Assembly (NCBI GenBank): GCA_009929695.1
Contig: RZZW01000024.1
Location: 1 to 51,896, forward strand
DNA from: Clostridia bacterium
GTDB lineage: Bacteria; Bacillota; Clostridia; Oscillospirales; Ruminococcaceae
DNA: 51,896 bases
Direction: 5' to 3'
The translations under genes and the position numbers were made by a program. Positions 25,966 through 34,758 of the stretch are shown one piece after another. Numbering within the stretch: the first letter of the stretch is position 1; each line of letters starts with the position of its first letter. The notes under the pieces were generated by a model. The model was given only the letters and a program-made list of their open reading frames with translations. It made no database searches and had not been told where the DNA came from.

Positions 25966-27252
25966 ATGGAAAATCATGTAAAGGCATATCTTGTGCGCTT
26001 GCGGCTTTATTCGATGACGTTTTTTAAGTGGCTTGTGATAGCGCTTTCGGTGGGCGCGGTGTCGGCGGTTGTCGGCGTGGCGTTTTCGTGGGTGCTCGTT
26101 TGGGTCACACAGCTTCGCACGGACAATGCTTGGCTGCTGTTTTTATTGCCTTTAATCGGCATAATCATCACGTTTTTTTACCAAAAAACAGGCATGTGGG
26201 AAAATCAAGGCACAAACGGCGTTTTCACAGCCGTGCGCGAGGGCACAGGCGTTCCGTTTAGGCTCACTCCGCTCATTTTCGTCAGCACTGCGCTAACGCA
26301 TTTAGGCGGCGGCAGCGCGGGGCGCGAGGGCGCGGCACTTCAAATGGGTGGCAGCATAGGCGCGACGGCGGCAAGGCTTTTTAAGCTCGATAACTACGAG
26401 CTTCGCATCTGCATGATATGCGGCATGAGTGCCGTTTTCAGCGCGCTTTTCGGCACGCCTGTCACAGCGGCGCTGTTTTGCATAGAGGTCATAAACGTGG
26501 GTGTTTTTCATTATTCAACGCTCGTCCCCGCGCTTTGCAGTGCGCTAACAGCTTATCGCCTCGCCGTCGCAATGGGGCGCGAGCCGATAATTTACGCTCT
26601 GCCAAACGCGCCCGCAACCTTTAATTTCGACATGGGCACGCGCACAATAATCCTCGGTGCAATGTGCGCCGCCGTCAGCGTTTTGCTTTGCATGGGTATG
26701 CACGCAAGCAGCAAAATATATAAAAAGCTCATCCCGCGCCCATATCTGCGCGGCGTTGTGGGCGGCGTGCTTATAATTATTTTGACGCTTGCAGTCCATA
26801 AAATTTTCGGAAATTACGACTATAACGGCGCAGGCATGGAGCTTGCTGTTAAGGCGATGAGCGGCGAAAAAATATTTCCCGCGGCGTTTTTGATAAAGCT
26901 TATTTTCACAATGATAACGCTAGGCGCGGGCTTTCGCGGCGGCGAAATAGTGCCCACGCTTTGCATTGGCGCAAGCTTTGGCAGCGTGGCGGGCGCGTTT
27001 TTAGGGCTCGACCCCGCCTTCGGCGCGGCGCTTGGGCTTGTCGGCGTTTTCTGCGGCGCTGTCAACTGCCCGATTGCAAGCATATTTTTGAGCATCGAGT
27101 TTTTCGGCAGCGATTATCTTTTGTATTTCGCGGTAATCTGCGCCGTCAGCAATATGTTAAGCGGTCGCTTCAGCCTATATTCAGCCCAGCATTTTGTGGT
27201 GTCAAAGCTATTTCCGATGAATAACCCAAATGACAAAATTAACGCGCATTAG
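25966..27252 (+). CDS. ClC family chloride channel/antiporter
   Basis: 428-residue membrane protein with about ten to twelve hydrophobic segments and no C-terminal CBS domains. Selectivity-filter motifs are recognisable: GGGSAGREGAALQMGGSIG (the GREGP motif, with Ala for Pro), and FRGGEIVPTLCIGASFGSV (GxFxP-like). The proton-glutamate position of CLC antiporters is filled in GREG. AAAAGGGGAGAGG precedes the ATG. No partner gene is evident. Confidence 0.9.
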   Translation: MENHVKAYLVRLRLYSMTFFKWLVIALSVGAVSAVVGVAFSWVLVWVTQLRTDNAWLLFLLPLIGIIITFFYQKTGMWENQGTNGVFTAVREGTGVPFRLTPLIFVSTALTHLGGGSAGREGAALQMGGSIGATAARLFKLDNYELRICMICGMSAVFSALFGTPVTAALFCIEVINVGVFHYSTLVPALCSALTAYRLAVAMGREPIIYALPNAPATFNFDMGTRTIILGAMCAAVSVLLCMGMHASSKIYKKLIPRPYLRGVVGGVLIIILTLAVHKIFGNYDYNGAGMELAVKAMSGEKIFPAAFLIKLIFTMITLGAGFRGGEIVPTLCIGASFGSVAGAFLGLDPAFGAALGLVGVFCGAVNCPIASIFLSIEFFGSDYLLYFAVICAVSNMLSGRFSLYSAQHFVVSKLFPMNNPNDKINAH

Positions 27253-27278
27253 GTTTACATAATTTCACAGCGTGCACA

Positions 27279-27306
27279 GTAGGGCGGGAGCAAGCCCCCG
27301 CCCTAC
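27279..27306. repeat. Minimal GTAGGG palindrome (CGGGAGCAAGCCCCCG word)
   Basis: GTAGGGCGGGAGC at the left abuts GCCCCCGCCCTAC at the right in a 28-bp element without centre. The flanks CAGCGTGCACA and TGTGCGATG also face each other. Confidence 0.85.
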
Positions 27307-27341
27307 TGTGCGATGTAGCTCAAACTTGATAGGAGATTATA

Positions 27342-27911
27342 ATGGAAACAATACCCCGCTGCAAATGGGCGCAAAATGTGCCGCCCATTCATGAAAAATA
27401 TCACGACACCGAGTGGGGTGTGCCTTGCCGCGACGACGAAAAGCTGTATGAAATGCTGCTGCTTGAATGCTTTCAGGCGGGCTTGTCGTGGCTTATCGTT
27501 TTGCAAAAGCGCGAGGCGTTCAGAGCCGCGTTTGACAATTTTGACGCTCAAAAAATTGCAAAATATGACGGCGAAAAAATAGACGAGCTGCTTCAAAATA
27601 AGGCCGTTATCCGCTGCCGGCGCAAAATAGAAGCCGCCATCGGCAACGCGAATGTCTATCTTGACATAAAGCGCAGCTTCGGCAGCTTTTCGGCTTATTT
27701 ATGGGGCTTCACGGACGGCAAAATAATATTCGGAGACGGCGAAAATTTCCCGACAAGCACGCCGCTTTCAGATAAAATCTCAAAGGATTTGAAAAAACGC
27801 GGCATGAAATACGTCGGCACAGTGACAATATATTCATATTTGCAGGCGGTCGGCATAGTCAACGACCACGAAAAAAATTGCATTTGCTACAATGAAAGAG
27901 GGCGGACTTAA
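27342..27911 (+). CDS. tag: DNA-3-methyladenine glycosylase I
   Basis: Base-excision repair enzyme that removes 3-methyladenine. Family sequence: RCKWAQ at residues 6-11, YHDTEWGVP, FQAGLSW (the catalytic-pocket region) and a C-terminal NDHEKNC. Cys7, His21 and the C-terminal His/Cys correspond to the zinc site of Tag. 189 residues is normal. AGGAG precedes the ATG. Only two bases separate its stop from the next start, suggesting an operon with yitT. Confidence 0.94.
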   Translation: METIPRCKWAQNVPPIHEKYHDTEWGVPCRDDEKLYEMLLLECFQAGLSWLIVLQKREAFRAAFDNFDAQKIAKYDGEKIDELLQNKAVIRCRRKIEAAIGNANVYLDIKRSFGSFSAYLWGFTDGKIIFGDGENFPTSTPLSDKISKDLKKRGMKYVGTVTIYSYLQAVGIVNDHEKNCICYNERGRT

Positions 27912-27913
27912 AA

Positions 27914-28774
27914 ATGGACAAACTGATGAGGAATAGCAAAATCTCATTTTTTCTAAAGCTGAATTTAGGGCTTTTCATAACGGCGGCGGGCATAACTATT
28001 TTCAAAAGCCCAAACCATTTCGCGTTCGGCGGCACAAGCGGGCTTTCGATAATTCTGGCAAGCTTGTTTCCACAGCTCAACGTCGGCGCGTTTATGTGGA
28101 TAGTCAACGCCGCGCTAGTCGTTATCGGGTTCATTTTTCTCGGCAAGGACTGCATGGGCTGGACGGTGTATTCGTCGTTTGCAATGTCGGCATATGTGTC
28201 GCTTTTTGAGATAATTTATCCGCTCACAAAGCCGCTGACAAACGACACCTTTCTTGAAATGTGCTTCGCCGTGCTTTTGCCCGCGATAGGCAGCGCGATA
28301 GTGTTCGACATCGGCGCGTCGACAGGCGGCACGGATATTGTCGCTGTCATTTTAAGCAAGCGCACAAGCGTCGAGATAGGCAAGGCGCTCATGATAAGCG
28401 ATTTTGCGATAGTTCTCGCCGCAATGGTGCTTTTCGGCGCGCGCACAGGGCTTTATTGCATACTCGGCCTCGTCGCCAAAGCGGCAGTCGTCGACAGCGC
28501 AATTGAGAGCTTTAACCTACATAAGGTGTGCACCGTCGTCACCTCAAAGCCCGACAAAATAAGCAGCTTTATTATAGACAAGCTCCACCGCTCCGCCACC
28601 GTCGAAAACGCCTACGGGGCATATTCAAACGCAAATTTAAAGGTGATAATGACCGTCCTAACAAGGCGCGAAGCCACCCTTTTGCGCAACTTTTTACACT
28701 CGACAGACGACCACGCGTTTATCACAATCGTAAACAGCAGCGAAATAATCGGCAAAGGGTTCAGAAGCGTTTAA
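27914..28774 (+). CDS. YitT family membrane protein (DUF161-DUF2179)
   Basis: 286 residues: five or six hydrophobic segments in the first 200 (including the conserved FGGTSGLSIILASLFP and DIGASTGGTDIVAVIL pieces), then a cytosolic DUF2179 domain of about 80 residues ending IIGKGFRSV. The family is widespread in Firmicutes and of unknown transport role. It lies two bases behind tag and converges with tsaD, whose stop codon is only four bases away. Confidence 0.9.
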   Translation: MDKLMRNSKISFFLKLNLGLFITAAGITIFKSPNHFAFGGTSGLSIILASLFPQLNVGAFMWIVNAALVVIGFIFLGKDCMGWTVYSSFAMSAYVSLFEIIYPLTKPLTNDTFLEMCFAVLLPAIGSAIVFDIGASTGGTDIVAVILSKRTSVEIGKALMISDFAIVLAAMVLFGARTGLYCILGLVAKAAVVDSAIESFNLHKVCTVVTSKPDKISSFIIDKLHRSATVENAYGAYSNANLKVIMTVLTRREATLLRNFLHSTDDHAFITIVNSSEIIGKGFRSV

Positions 28775-28778
28775 GCAG

Positions 28779-29786
28779 TTATTCATAATCAATATTCAAG
28801 GTCGCAATGCCGTTTAAGCTTAAATCGGCGGTGCGGCCTGTTTTATATTCGTAGTACCCCTGCGCGGCAATCATGGCGGCGTTGTCTCCGCACAGCTTTA
28901 AATCGGGCAAAAACACGCTTGCGCCAAGCTTTTTTGCGCCTTGCTCAACGGCTTTGCGAAGCTGTGAGTTAGCCGCCACGCCGCCCGCTATGCAAAGCTG
29001 CTTTGAGGAATAATCGCCCGCGGCAAGCAGCAGCTTATTTGCTAAAATGTCCGTTATACGCCACTCAAAGCTTGCGCATAAATCGGGCACATTGACGGCT
29101 TCGCCCTTTTGCTCGGCGTTATGTACGGTGTTTATAACGGCGGTTTTCAGCCCCGAAAAGCTCACGTTATATTTCCCTTCAACGCGCGGGATAGGCAGTG
29201 GATATGCCTTAGGGTCGCCGCTTTTTGCCGCCTTGCTCACGGCGGGGCCACCGGGATATCCAAGCGAAAGAGTGCGCGCAATTTTGTCAAACGCCTCGCC
29301 CGCCGCGTCGTCAATTGTTCTGCCAAGCACTTTAAATTTCGTGTAATCTTCCACAAGCACAATGTGGCTGTGCCCGCCGCTCGCGACAAGGCACATAAAC
29401 GGCGGCTTTAATTCGGGGTGCGTCAGGTACAAAGCCGCGATATGTCCGCGCAGATGATGTACGCCGATAAGCGGCTTTTTTGCGCTGTACGAAAGCCCTT
29501 TCGCAAAATTAAGCCCCACCAAAACAGCCCCGATAAGCCCCGGCGCAAACGTCGCCGCAACGCCGTCAATGTCGTTCAGCGTCAGCCCCGCGTCGCTAAG
29601 TGCCTGCTTTGTCACCTGCGAAATATGCTCAATGTGGCGGCGGCTCGCGATTTCCGGCACAACGCCGCCATATAAATTCTGCTCATCGGCGCTCGACGCG
29701 ATGCAGTTAGATAAAAGCACGCGCCCGTCACGCACAACAGCCGCGCAGGTGTCGTCGCAGCTTGATTCAATTCCAAGTATGTTCAT
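28779..29786 (-). CDS. tsaD: tRNA N6-adenosine threonylcarbamoyltransferase TsaD
   Basis: Transfers the threonylcarbamoyl group to A37 of tRNAs reading ANN codons. ASKHA-fold motifs: ILGIESSCDDTCAAVV at the N-terminus, the iron-binding HHLRGH, LVASGGHSHIV, GYPGGPAVSK and AGGVAANSQLR, plus a C-terminal LCGDNAAMIA. 335 residues is normal. It follows rimI on the same strand with a GTAGGG repeat in between; partner genes tsaB and tsaE are not in the window. Confidence 0.96.
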   Translation of the reverse strand: MNILGIESSCDDTCAAVVRDGRVLLSNCIASSADEQNLYGGVVPEIASRRHIEHISQVTKQALSDAGLTLNDIDGVAATFAPGLIGAVLVGLNFAKGLSYSAKKPLIGVHHLRGHIAALYLTHPELKPPFMCLVASGGHSHIVLVEDYTKFKVLGRTIDDAAGEAFDKIARTLSLGYPGGPAVSKAAKSGDPKAYPLPIPRVEGKYNVSFSGLKTAVINTVHNAEQKGEAVNVPDLCASFEWRITDILANKLLLAAGDYSSKQLCIAGGVAANSQLRKAVEQGAKKLGASVFLPDLKLCGDNAAMIAAQGYYEYKTGRTADLSLNGIATLNIDYE

Positions 29787-29818
29787 TTTAATTCCCCATT
29801 TTAACCTGCGAAGTATAT

Positions 29819-29913
29819 GTAGGGGCGATTCACGAATCGCCCGAAAACCAATCGCATGTGCAAAGCCGTAAATTAGCGCAAATCTGCGCGGGCGATTCGT
29901 GAATCGCCCCTAC
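29819..29913. repeat. GTAGGG-family inverted element (GGCGATTC word)
   Basis: 95 bp from GTAGGGGCGATTC to GAATCGCCCCTAC with a centre starting GAAAACCAATCGC. It is nearly identical to 688-782, about 29 kb away, including the centre. It lies between rimI and tsaD. Confidence 0.92.
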
Positions 29914-29918
29914 AATTT

Positions 29919-30362
29919 TTAACCATGCAATAATAATTTCTTGCTCATCACAATCGCGTCGTCGCTCGGCTTTTCGTAAAAATTTTTGCGCAGCCCTGCG
30001 GCTTCAAACCCAAGCGAGGTGTAAAGCGCAATTGCGGGCGCGTTTTGGCGGCGCACCTCTAAAAATACATTTCGCACGCCGTCTTTGTAAATATCGCGCA
30101 GTGCAAACGACAATAAATCCCGCGCCACGCCTTGCCTGCGCACGGCTTCGCTCACGCTTAACGCGTCGAGGTTTGCCTCGTTGGCAACAACCGAAAACGC
30201 GCAAAAGCCTATTATCTCGCCACCGTTTTCAGCCACAAAGCACCGCGACGCGTCCGCTTCAAGCGCGCCGAAAATCCCCGACGCGCTCCAGCCGTCAAGC
30301 ACCGTCGCTTCAAGCTTCGCCGCGCCGTCAATGTCGGCACGCGTCATTTTGCGCGTTTGCAT
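29919..30362 (-). CDS. rimI: Ribosomal-protein-alanine N-acetyltransferase (RimI-like)
   Basis: GNAT-fold acetyltransferase of 147 residues. The acetyl-CoA loop reads RRQGVARDLLSFAL, followed by the conserved LEVRRQNAPAIALYTSLGF and a C-terminal RKNFYEKPSDDAIVMSK. Such proteins acetylate the N-terminus of ribosomal protein S18 and are frequently grouped with the tsaB/tsaD genes, as here. Its ATG shares one base with the polA stop codon, so the gene is coupled to polA. Confidence 0.88.
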   Translation of the reverse strand: MQTRKMTRADIDGAAKLEATVLDGWSASGIFGALEADASRCFVAENGGEIIGFCAFSVVANEANLDALSVSEAVRRQGVARDLLSFALRDIYKDGVRNVFLEVRRQNAPAIALYTSLGFEAAGLRKNFYEKPSDDAIVMSKKLLLHG

Positions 30363-32875
30363 CAGCCCTTGGCCTCATACCACGTCTCGCCGCAGTTTAC
30401 GTCCGCGGGCAGTGGGACAGCTAATGTCACCGCGCCGCGCATTTCATCGCCGAGTATCTTCGCCGCAACCTCTTTTTCTCTTTCCGGCGCTTCGACAATC
30501 AGCTCATCGTGCACCTGCAAAATAAGCCGTGCAGACAGCTTTTCAGCCTTAAACCGCCTGTAAACGCGCACCATTGCAAGCTTTATGATGTCCGCCGCCG
30601 TGCCCTGAATAGGCGTGTTCATCGCCATTCTCTCGCCGAGCGCGCGTATGTTGAAATTGCTGTTATCAAGCTCCGGCAAAGCGCGTCTGCGGCCAAACAT
30701 CGTCACGGCAAACCCGCGCTCGCGCGCCGTGCTTATCGCGTCCTTCATATAATTGTCAACGTCGGGATATTTCGCAAGATATGTCTTTATAAATTCGTCC
30801 GCCTCGCGCACCGTCACGCCGATATCTTTAGCAAGGCTGAACGCGCCGATGCCGTACACAATGCCGAAATTAACCGCCTTTGCGCTAGAGCGCTGGCGCG
30901 GCGTGACGTCCTCGTCATCTATGCCATACACCTTTGCGGCGGTGCTGCGGTGAATGTCCGCGCCGTTTATAAACGCGTCCTGCATCGCCTTGTCGCCCGA
31001 AATATGCGCGAGAATGCGCAGCTCAATTTGGCTGTAATCGGCGTCGAGCAGCGTTTTGCCCTCGGCGGCTATAAAATATTTTCTGAAACGGCTGCCAAGC
31101 TCCGTGCGCACAGGTATGTTTTGCAAATTCGGCTCGCTCGACGATATTCTTCCAGTCCGCGTCTCGGTTTGGTTGAACGTTGAATGCATTCGCCCGTCCG
31201 GCGCAATGACCTTTAAAAGCCCCGCAACGTAGGTGGAATTTAGCTTTTGATACGTGCGGTATGCGAGGATATGCTCGATGACAGGGCTCTCGTGGCGCAG
31301 GCTTTCAAGCGTCTCGGCGTTCGTCGAGTAGCCGGTTTTTGTCTTTTTGCGCGTCGGCAGCTGCAAATCTTCAAACAGCGCTTTGCCAAGCTGTTTTGGG
31401 CTGTTTACGTTAAATTCGTAGCCCACAGCCTCGTAAATAATTTTAAGCTCGGCGGCAATAACCTCGTCAAGCTCCTTGCCAAACTGCTCAATGCCGCCCT
31501 TGTCGACAAGTATGCCAACGTGCTCCATCTCGGCAAGCACCTCGCACAGCGGCAGCTCAATCTCGTCGTGCAGCTTGCTCATTTGCTCCTCGTCAAGCTG
31601 CTTGCGTAAAGCTCCGCAAAGCGGCTCAATCAGCGCCGCGTCTACGTTTCCACAGTCAAATTCAGCCGCCACGCCATACTCTGCCGCAAGGCGCTCAATG
31701 CCGTATTCGCTCGCCGATGGGTTCAGCAAATACGCCGCAAGCTTTGCGTCAAAAACAATATTTTTCGCTTCTCTGCCCGCCGCAAATGCCGCTTTGTAGA
31801 ATATTTTCGCGTCAAAAGCATATTTTTCGGCGCTCTCGTCGCAAAGCAACGCAAGGCTCTCTTCGCTGCCTATATTAGCCGTATAAACCTTATCATTTTG
31901 TACTACAAGTATATTATTTTCGCTTGCAAAAATATAAACCTTACCGCTCAAATTCGTAAGCGGCGCGATATCTTTGCTCACAAGCTCGGGCGCGTCAGCC
32001 GCCGCTTTTGCGTCGGCAGGCGACAGCGCAAGCTTTTTTAGCGTCGCGTACATCTCAAGCTCCGTCAAAAGCTTTGCGGCGTTTTCGGTGTCGGGCGCGG
32101 CCTTAACATACGCGCTGTTTTCTGTTTCAACAGGCGCGTCAAGGCGTATTTCGGCTAAAACGCGGCTCATTTCGGCCTGCTCTTTGTCGCGCAAAAGCTT
32201 TTCGCGCACGCCTTTTTTAATGCTCGCGTCGTCAATATTTTCATACACGCCGCCAAGCGTGCCAAAGCTTTGTATAAGCGCAAGCGCCGTCTTTTCGCCC
32301 ACGCCCGCAACGCCCGGGATGTTGTCGCTCGTGTCGCCCATCAGGCTTTTCACTTCAATAAGCTGCTTAGGCTCAATGCCGTACTTTTCGCGCACGGCGG
32401 CGGTGTCCATAACCTTTGTTTCGCCTGTGCTCGCAAGCAAAACAGTCACGTCGTCGCACACAAGCTGCAAGCTGTCTCTGTCTCCTGTCGCAAGCAGACA
32501 TTTATCCCCGCGCTTTTCGCACGCGGCGGCAAGCGTGCCAAGAATATCGTCAGCCTCAAAGCCCTCACACGTCACCATTTTATAGCCTAAAAAGCCAAGC
32601 AGCTCCTTCAAAACAGGCATCTGCGCGGCCAATTCCTCGGGCATTCCTTTGCGCTGTGCCTTGTAGCCGTCGTACATTTTATGGCGAAACGTCGGCGCTT
32701 TAAGGTCAAACGCCACAGCCACCTCGTCGGGCTTTTCGTCCTGTTCAAGCTTCGATAATATATTCATAAAACCGACAATTGCGTTAGTGTAGCGCCCGCT
32801 TTTTGTTGTGAGCAGCTTTATGCCGTAAAAAGCGCGGTTTACAATGCTGTTGCCGTCTATAACAAGCAGTTTCAA
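30362..32875 (-). CDS. polA: DNA polymerase I
   Basis: Repair and lagging-strand polymerase. An N-terminal 5'-3' exonuclease (about 1-290, LLVIDGNSIVNRAFYG, FEADDILGTLA, GDTSDNIPGVAGVGEKTA), a middle domain, and the family A polymerase with motif A DADYSQIELRILAH, motif B RQRSSAKAVNFGIVYGIG and motif C LQVHDELIVEA. The middle 3'-5' exonuclease domain lacks the DxE metal residues (SGKVYIFASENN), so proofreading is probably absent, as in many Firmicutes. The start is a TTG at 32875, placed 7 bp after GGAGGT; upstream ATG frames overlap that site. Length 837 residues. Confidence 0.96.
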   Translation of the reverse strand: MKLLVIDGNSIVNRAFYGIKLLTTKSGRYTNAIVGFMNILSKLEQDEKPDEVAVAFDLKAPTFRHKMYDGYKAQRKGMPEELAAQMPVLKELLGFLGYKMVTCEGFEADDILGTLAAACEKRGDKCLLATGDRDSLQLVCDDVTVLLASTGETKVMDTAAVREKYGIEPKQLIEVKSLMGDTSDNIPGVAGVGEKTALALIQSFGTLGGVYENIDDASIKKGVREKLLRDKEQAEMSRVLAEIRLDAPVETENSAYVKAAPDTENAAKLLTELEMYATLKKLALSPADAKAAADAPELVSKDIAPLTNLSGKVYIFASENNILVVQNDKVYTANIGSEESLALLCDESAEKYAFDAKIFYKAAFAAGREAKNIVFDAKLAAYLLNPSASEYGIERLAAEYGVAAEFDCGNVDAALIEPLCGALRKQLDEEQMSKLHDEIELPLCEVLAEMEHVGILVDKGGIEQFGKELDEVIAAELKIIYEAVGYEFNVNSPKQLGKALFEDLQLPTRKKTKTGYSTNAETLESLRHESPVIEHILAYRTYQKLNSTYVAGLLKVIAPDGRMHSTFNQTETRTGRISSSEPNLQNIPVRTELGSRFRKYFIAAEGKTLLDADYSQIELRILAHISGDKAMQDAFINGADIHRSTAAKVYGIDDEDVTPRQRSSAKAVNFGIVYGIGAFSLAKDIGVTVREADEFIKTYLAKYPDVDNYMKDAISTARERGFAVTMFGRRRALPELDNSNFNIRALGERMAMNTPIQGTAADIIKLAMVRVYRRFKAEKLSARLILQVHDELIVEAPEREKEVAAKILGDEMRGAVTLAVPLPADVNCGETWYEAKG

Positions 32876-32905
32876 AACAAGTACCTCCATGTGTATATTA
32901 AATTT

Positions 32906-32914
32906 AGTATACCA
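32906..32914 (-). promoter_or_regulatory. Extended -10 promoter of polA
   Basis: TGGTATACT on the minus strand about 30 bp before the polA TTG. It stands back to back with the dus promoter. Confidence 0.55.
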
Positions 32915-32929
32915 CAATTTCGGTTTTTA

Positions 32930-32938
32930 TGGTATAAT
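32930..32938 (+). promoter_or_regulatory. Extended -10 promoter of the dus gene
   Basis: TGGTATAAT about 40 bp before the ATG at 32977. No good -35 is visible. Together with 32906-32914 it makes a compact divergent pair of extended -10 promoters. Confidence 0.6.
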
Positions 32939-32976
32939 TATAAGGTTAATAAAACAAAATTATAGGATACAAATAA

Positions 32977-33984
32977 ATGAAATTAGGCGACATCGAAATA
33001 AAACTCGGCGCGGCGCTTGCGCCAATGGCAGGCGTGACAGACCTCACAATGCGCATACTTTGCGCGCAATACGGCGCTGTGTATACCGTCAGCGAAATGG
33101 TGAGCGCAAAGGCGCTTGTTATGGGAGACAAAAAAAGCCAAAAGCTAATGGCGGGCGGCGGCGGAAACGCGCCCTACGGCATACAGCTTTTTGGCGGCGA
33201 GCCTACCGCTATGGGCGGCGCGGCAAACAGCATAACAAGCGGCGAATATCGCGGCGTGACGTGCGATTTTCTCGATATAAACTACGGCTGCCCCGCGCCA
33301 AAAATCACCGGAAACGGCGCAGGTAGCGCACTTTTGAAAGACCTTCCGCTTTTATCGGAGACGGCGGAAGCAGTTGTGAAAAATTCAAACGGCACACCTG
33401 TCACCGCCAAAATGCGCATAGGGTGGGACGAGGAAATAATGACAGGCGTCGAGGCCGCAAAACGCCTTGAGGCGGCGGGCATTCAAATGCTCACAGTTCA
33501 CGGCAGAACGCGCAAGGAAATGTATATCCCCGGCATACACGCAGACGAAATAGCAAAAATAAAAGCCGCCGTGAGCATACCTGTTTTAGCGAACGGCGAC
33601 GTGACAAGCGCGCAAACGGCGCTAAATTTATTAAAAGAAACAGGCTGTGACGGCGTTGCGATAGGCCGCGCCGCAATGGGAAATTCGTGGCTTTTCGCGG
33701 AAATTTCAGCCGCCTTAAACGGCGAACCCGCGCCCGAGCCGCCGACACTAAAACAGCGCTTTGCCACCATGCGCAAGCAGATATACGACATGTGCGAGGA
33801 CAAAGGCGAGCGCATAGCCATGCAGCAAGCAAGAAGCTACGCCACATGGTACATGCACGGTTTGCGCGGCGCGGCGGCATTAAGAAGAGAATGCTGCTCG
33901 CTGACTTATTTTACGGATGTGGATAAGTTGATTTCAGCGGCGTGGCGCGTGCAGGAAATGCAAAATAAAGAAGAGAGAAGATAG
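32977..33984 (+). CDS. tRNA-dihydrouridine synthase (DusB-like)
   Basis: FMN enzyme that reduces uridines in the tRNA D-loop. Motifs: LAPMAGVTDLTMR at the FMN site, the catalytic cysteine in DINYGCPAPKITGNGAGSAL, VHGRTR, IPVLANGDV and IGRAAMGN. 335 residues and a C-terminal helical domain fit the bacterial DusB group. The ribosome binding site is weak (AGGAT). It is divergent from polA. Confidence 0.92.
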   Translation: MKLGDIEIKLGAALAPMAGVTDLTMRILCAQYGAVYTVSEMVSAKALVMGDKKSQKLMAGGGGNAPYGIQLFGGEPTAMGGAANSITSGEYRGVTCDFLDINYGCPAPKITGNGAGSALLKDLPLLSETAEAVVKNSNGTPVTAKMRIGWDEEIMTGVEAAKRLEAAGIQMLTVHGRTRKEMYIPGIHADEIAKIKAAVSIPVLANGDVTSAQTALNLLKETGCDGVAIGRAAMGNSWLFAEISAALNGEPAPEPPTLKQRFATMRKQIYDMCEDKGERIAMQQARSYATWYMHGLRGAAALRRECCSLTYFTDVDKLISAAWRVQEMQNKEERR

Positions 33985-34103
33985 AAAAAAGAAAAATGAA
34001 GGAGTGATTGCTTCGCAATCACATTTAAAAAAGCTGACTTTGGCTCCCTCTGACGAAGCCGTCACCTGCACTTTTCTTTCTTCTTTCTTATAGCTTCTTT
34101 CGA
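33967..34103. repeat. Polypurine/polypyrimidine-bounded element overlapping the dus stop
   Basis: The A/G arm (AAAGAAGAGAGAAGATAG) begins inside the last codons of the dus gene and supplies its stop codon. It is followed by GTGATTGCTTCGCAATCAC, a centre, GACGAAGCCGTCACC and a C/T arm. The element therefore contributes the C-terminal KEERR of the protein. Confidence 0.8.
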
Positions 34104-34116
34104 TGAATTATCGCCG

Positions 34117-34710
34117 CTACTGCGAAGATAATTCATCGAGCGTCCACCTATAGCAAGGCAGCATATGCTGTTTGAAATATTCGGCTTCTTCAAGCTGCAT
34201 TGCGTCTAGGGCTTTTTGCTGCTGTACTATTGCGCCGCTAAATTCCTTGTTGCCGCTTTGCTCCTCCTCGATGCATTTTATAATCGCAGAGAAGTGGTCA
34301 GCCGCTTTAAGCAGCTTTTTTTCGCGGTCATTAAGGCTGTCTACGCGCAGACATTCACCTATTTCACCTTGTAATTCATCAGGCAGCAGTGTCGCGAGCG
34401 TCGTGCACGCCTCGGCTTCAAGCGCCTTGTACGCGCGGCGCAGTGTATCGTTTTTATATTTCACAGGCGTTGGCATATCGCCCGTCATAATCTCGCTTGC
34501 GTCGTGATAAAGCGCCGCTACAGCCACCTTTTCGGGGCGGATATCTGTGCGCTTATTAATATTCACCGCAATTAGACAAAGAGTATGTGCTATAATAGCA
34601 GTTTCGGCTGTGTGCTCGCTAAGGCTCTCTTGCCTTGCCGAGCGCATCAAGCCCCATCTTGAAATGTATTTCATTCTCGAAGTGAGCGCGTTAAACGGAT
34701 AAAATTTCAT
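34117..34710 (-). CDS. YfbR-type HD-domain 5'-deoxynucleotidase
   Basis: 197 residues matching the YfbR/HDDC2 layout: SRWGLMRSARQESLSEHTAE (the Arg and first His), ALYHDASEIMTGDMPTPVKY (the HD pair and substrate residues) and ADHFSAIIKCIEEEQSGNKE (the final Asp). E. coli YfbR dephosphorylates deoxynucleoside monophosphates, so a role in nucleotide pool balance is likely. GGAGG precedes the ATG. It is divergent from yfhO with about 48 bp between the starts. Confidence 0.9.
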   Translation of the reverse strand: MKFYPFNALTSRMKYISRWGLMRSARQESLSEHTAETAIIAHTLCLIAVNINKRTDIRPEKVAVAALYHDASEIMTGDMPTPVKYKNDTLRRAYKALEAEACTTLATLLPDELQGEIGECLRVDSLNDREKKLLKAADHFSAIIKCIEEEQSGNKEFSGAIVQQQKALDAMQLEEAEYFKQHMLPCYRWTLDELSSQ

Positions 34711-34734
34711 CTTTGTACGCCTCCAATTAAATTA

Positions 34735-34743
34735 AGTATAACA
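34735..34743 (-). promoter_or_regulatory. Extended -10 promoter of the yfbR-like gene
   Basis: TGTTATACT on the minus strand, about 25 bp before the ATG; same type as the polA promoter. Confidence 0.45.
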
Positions 34744-34758
34744 TAGTAGAGGGCTTTT

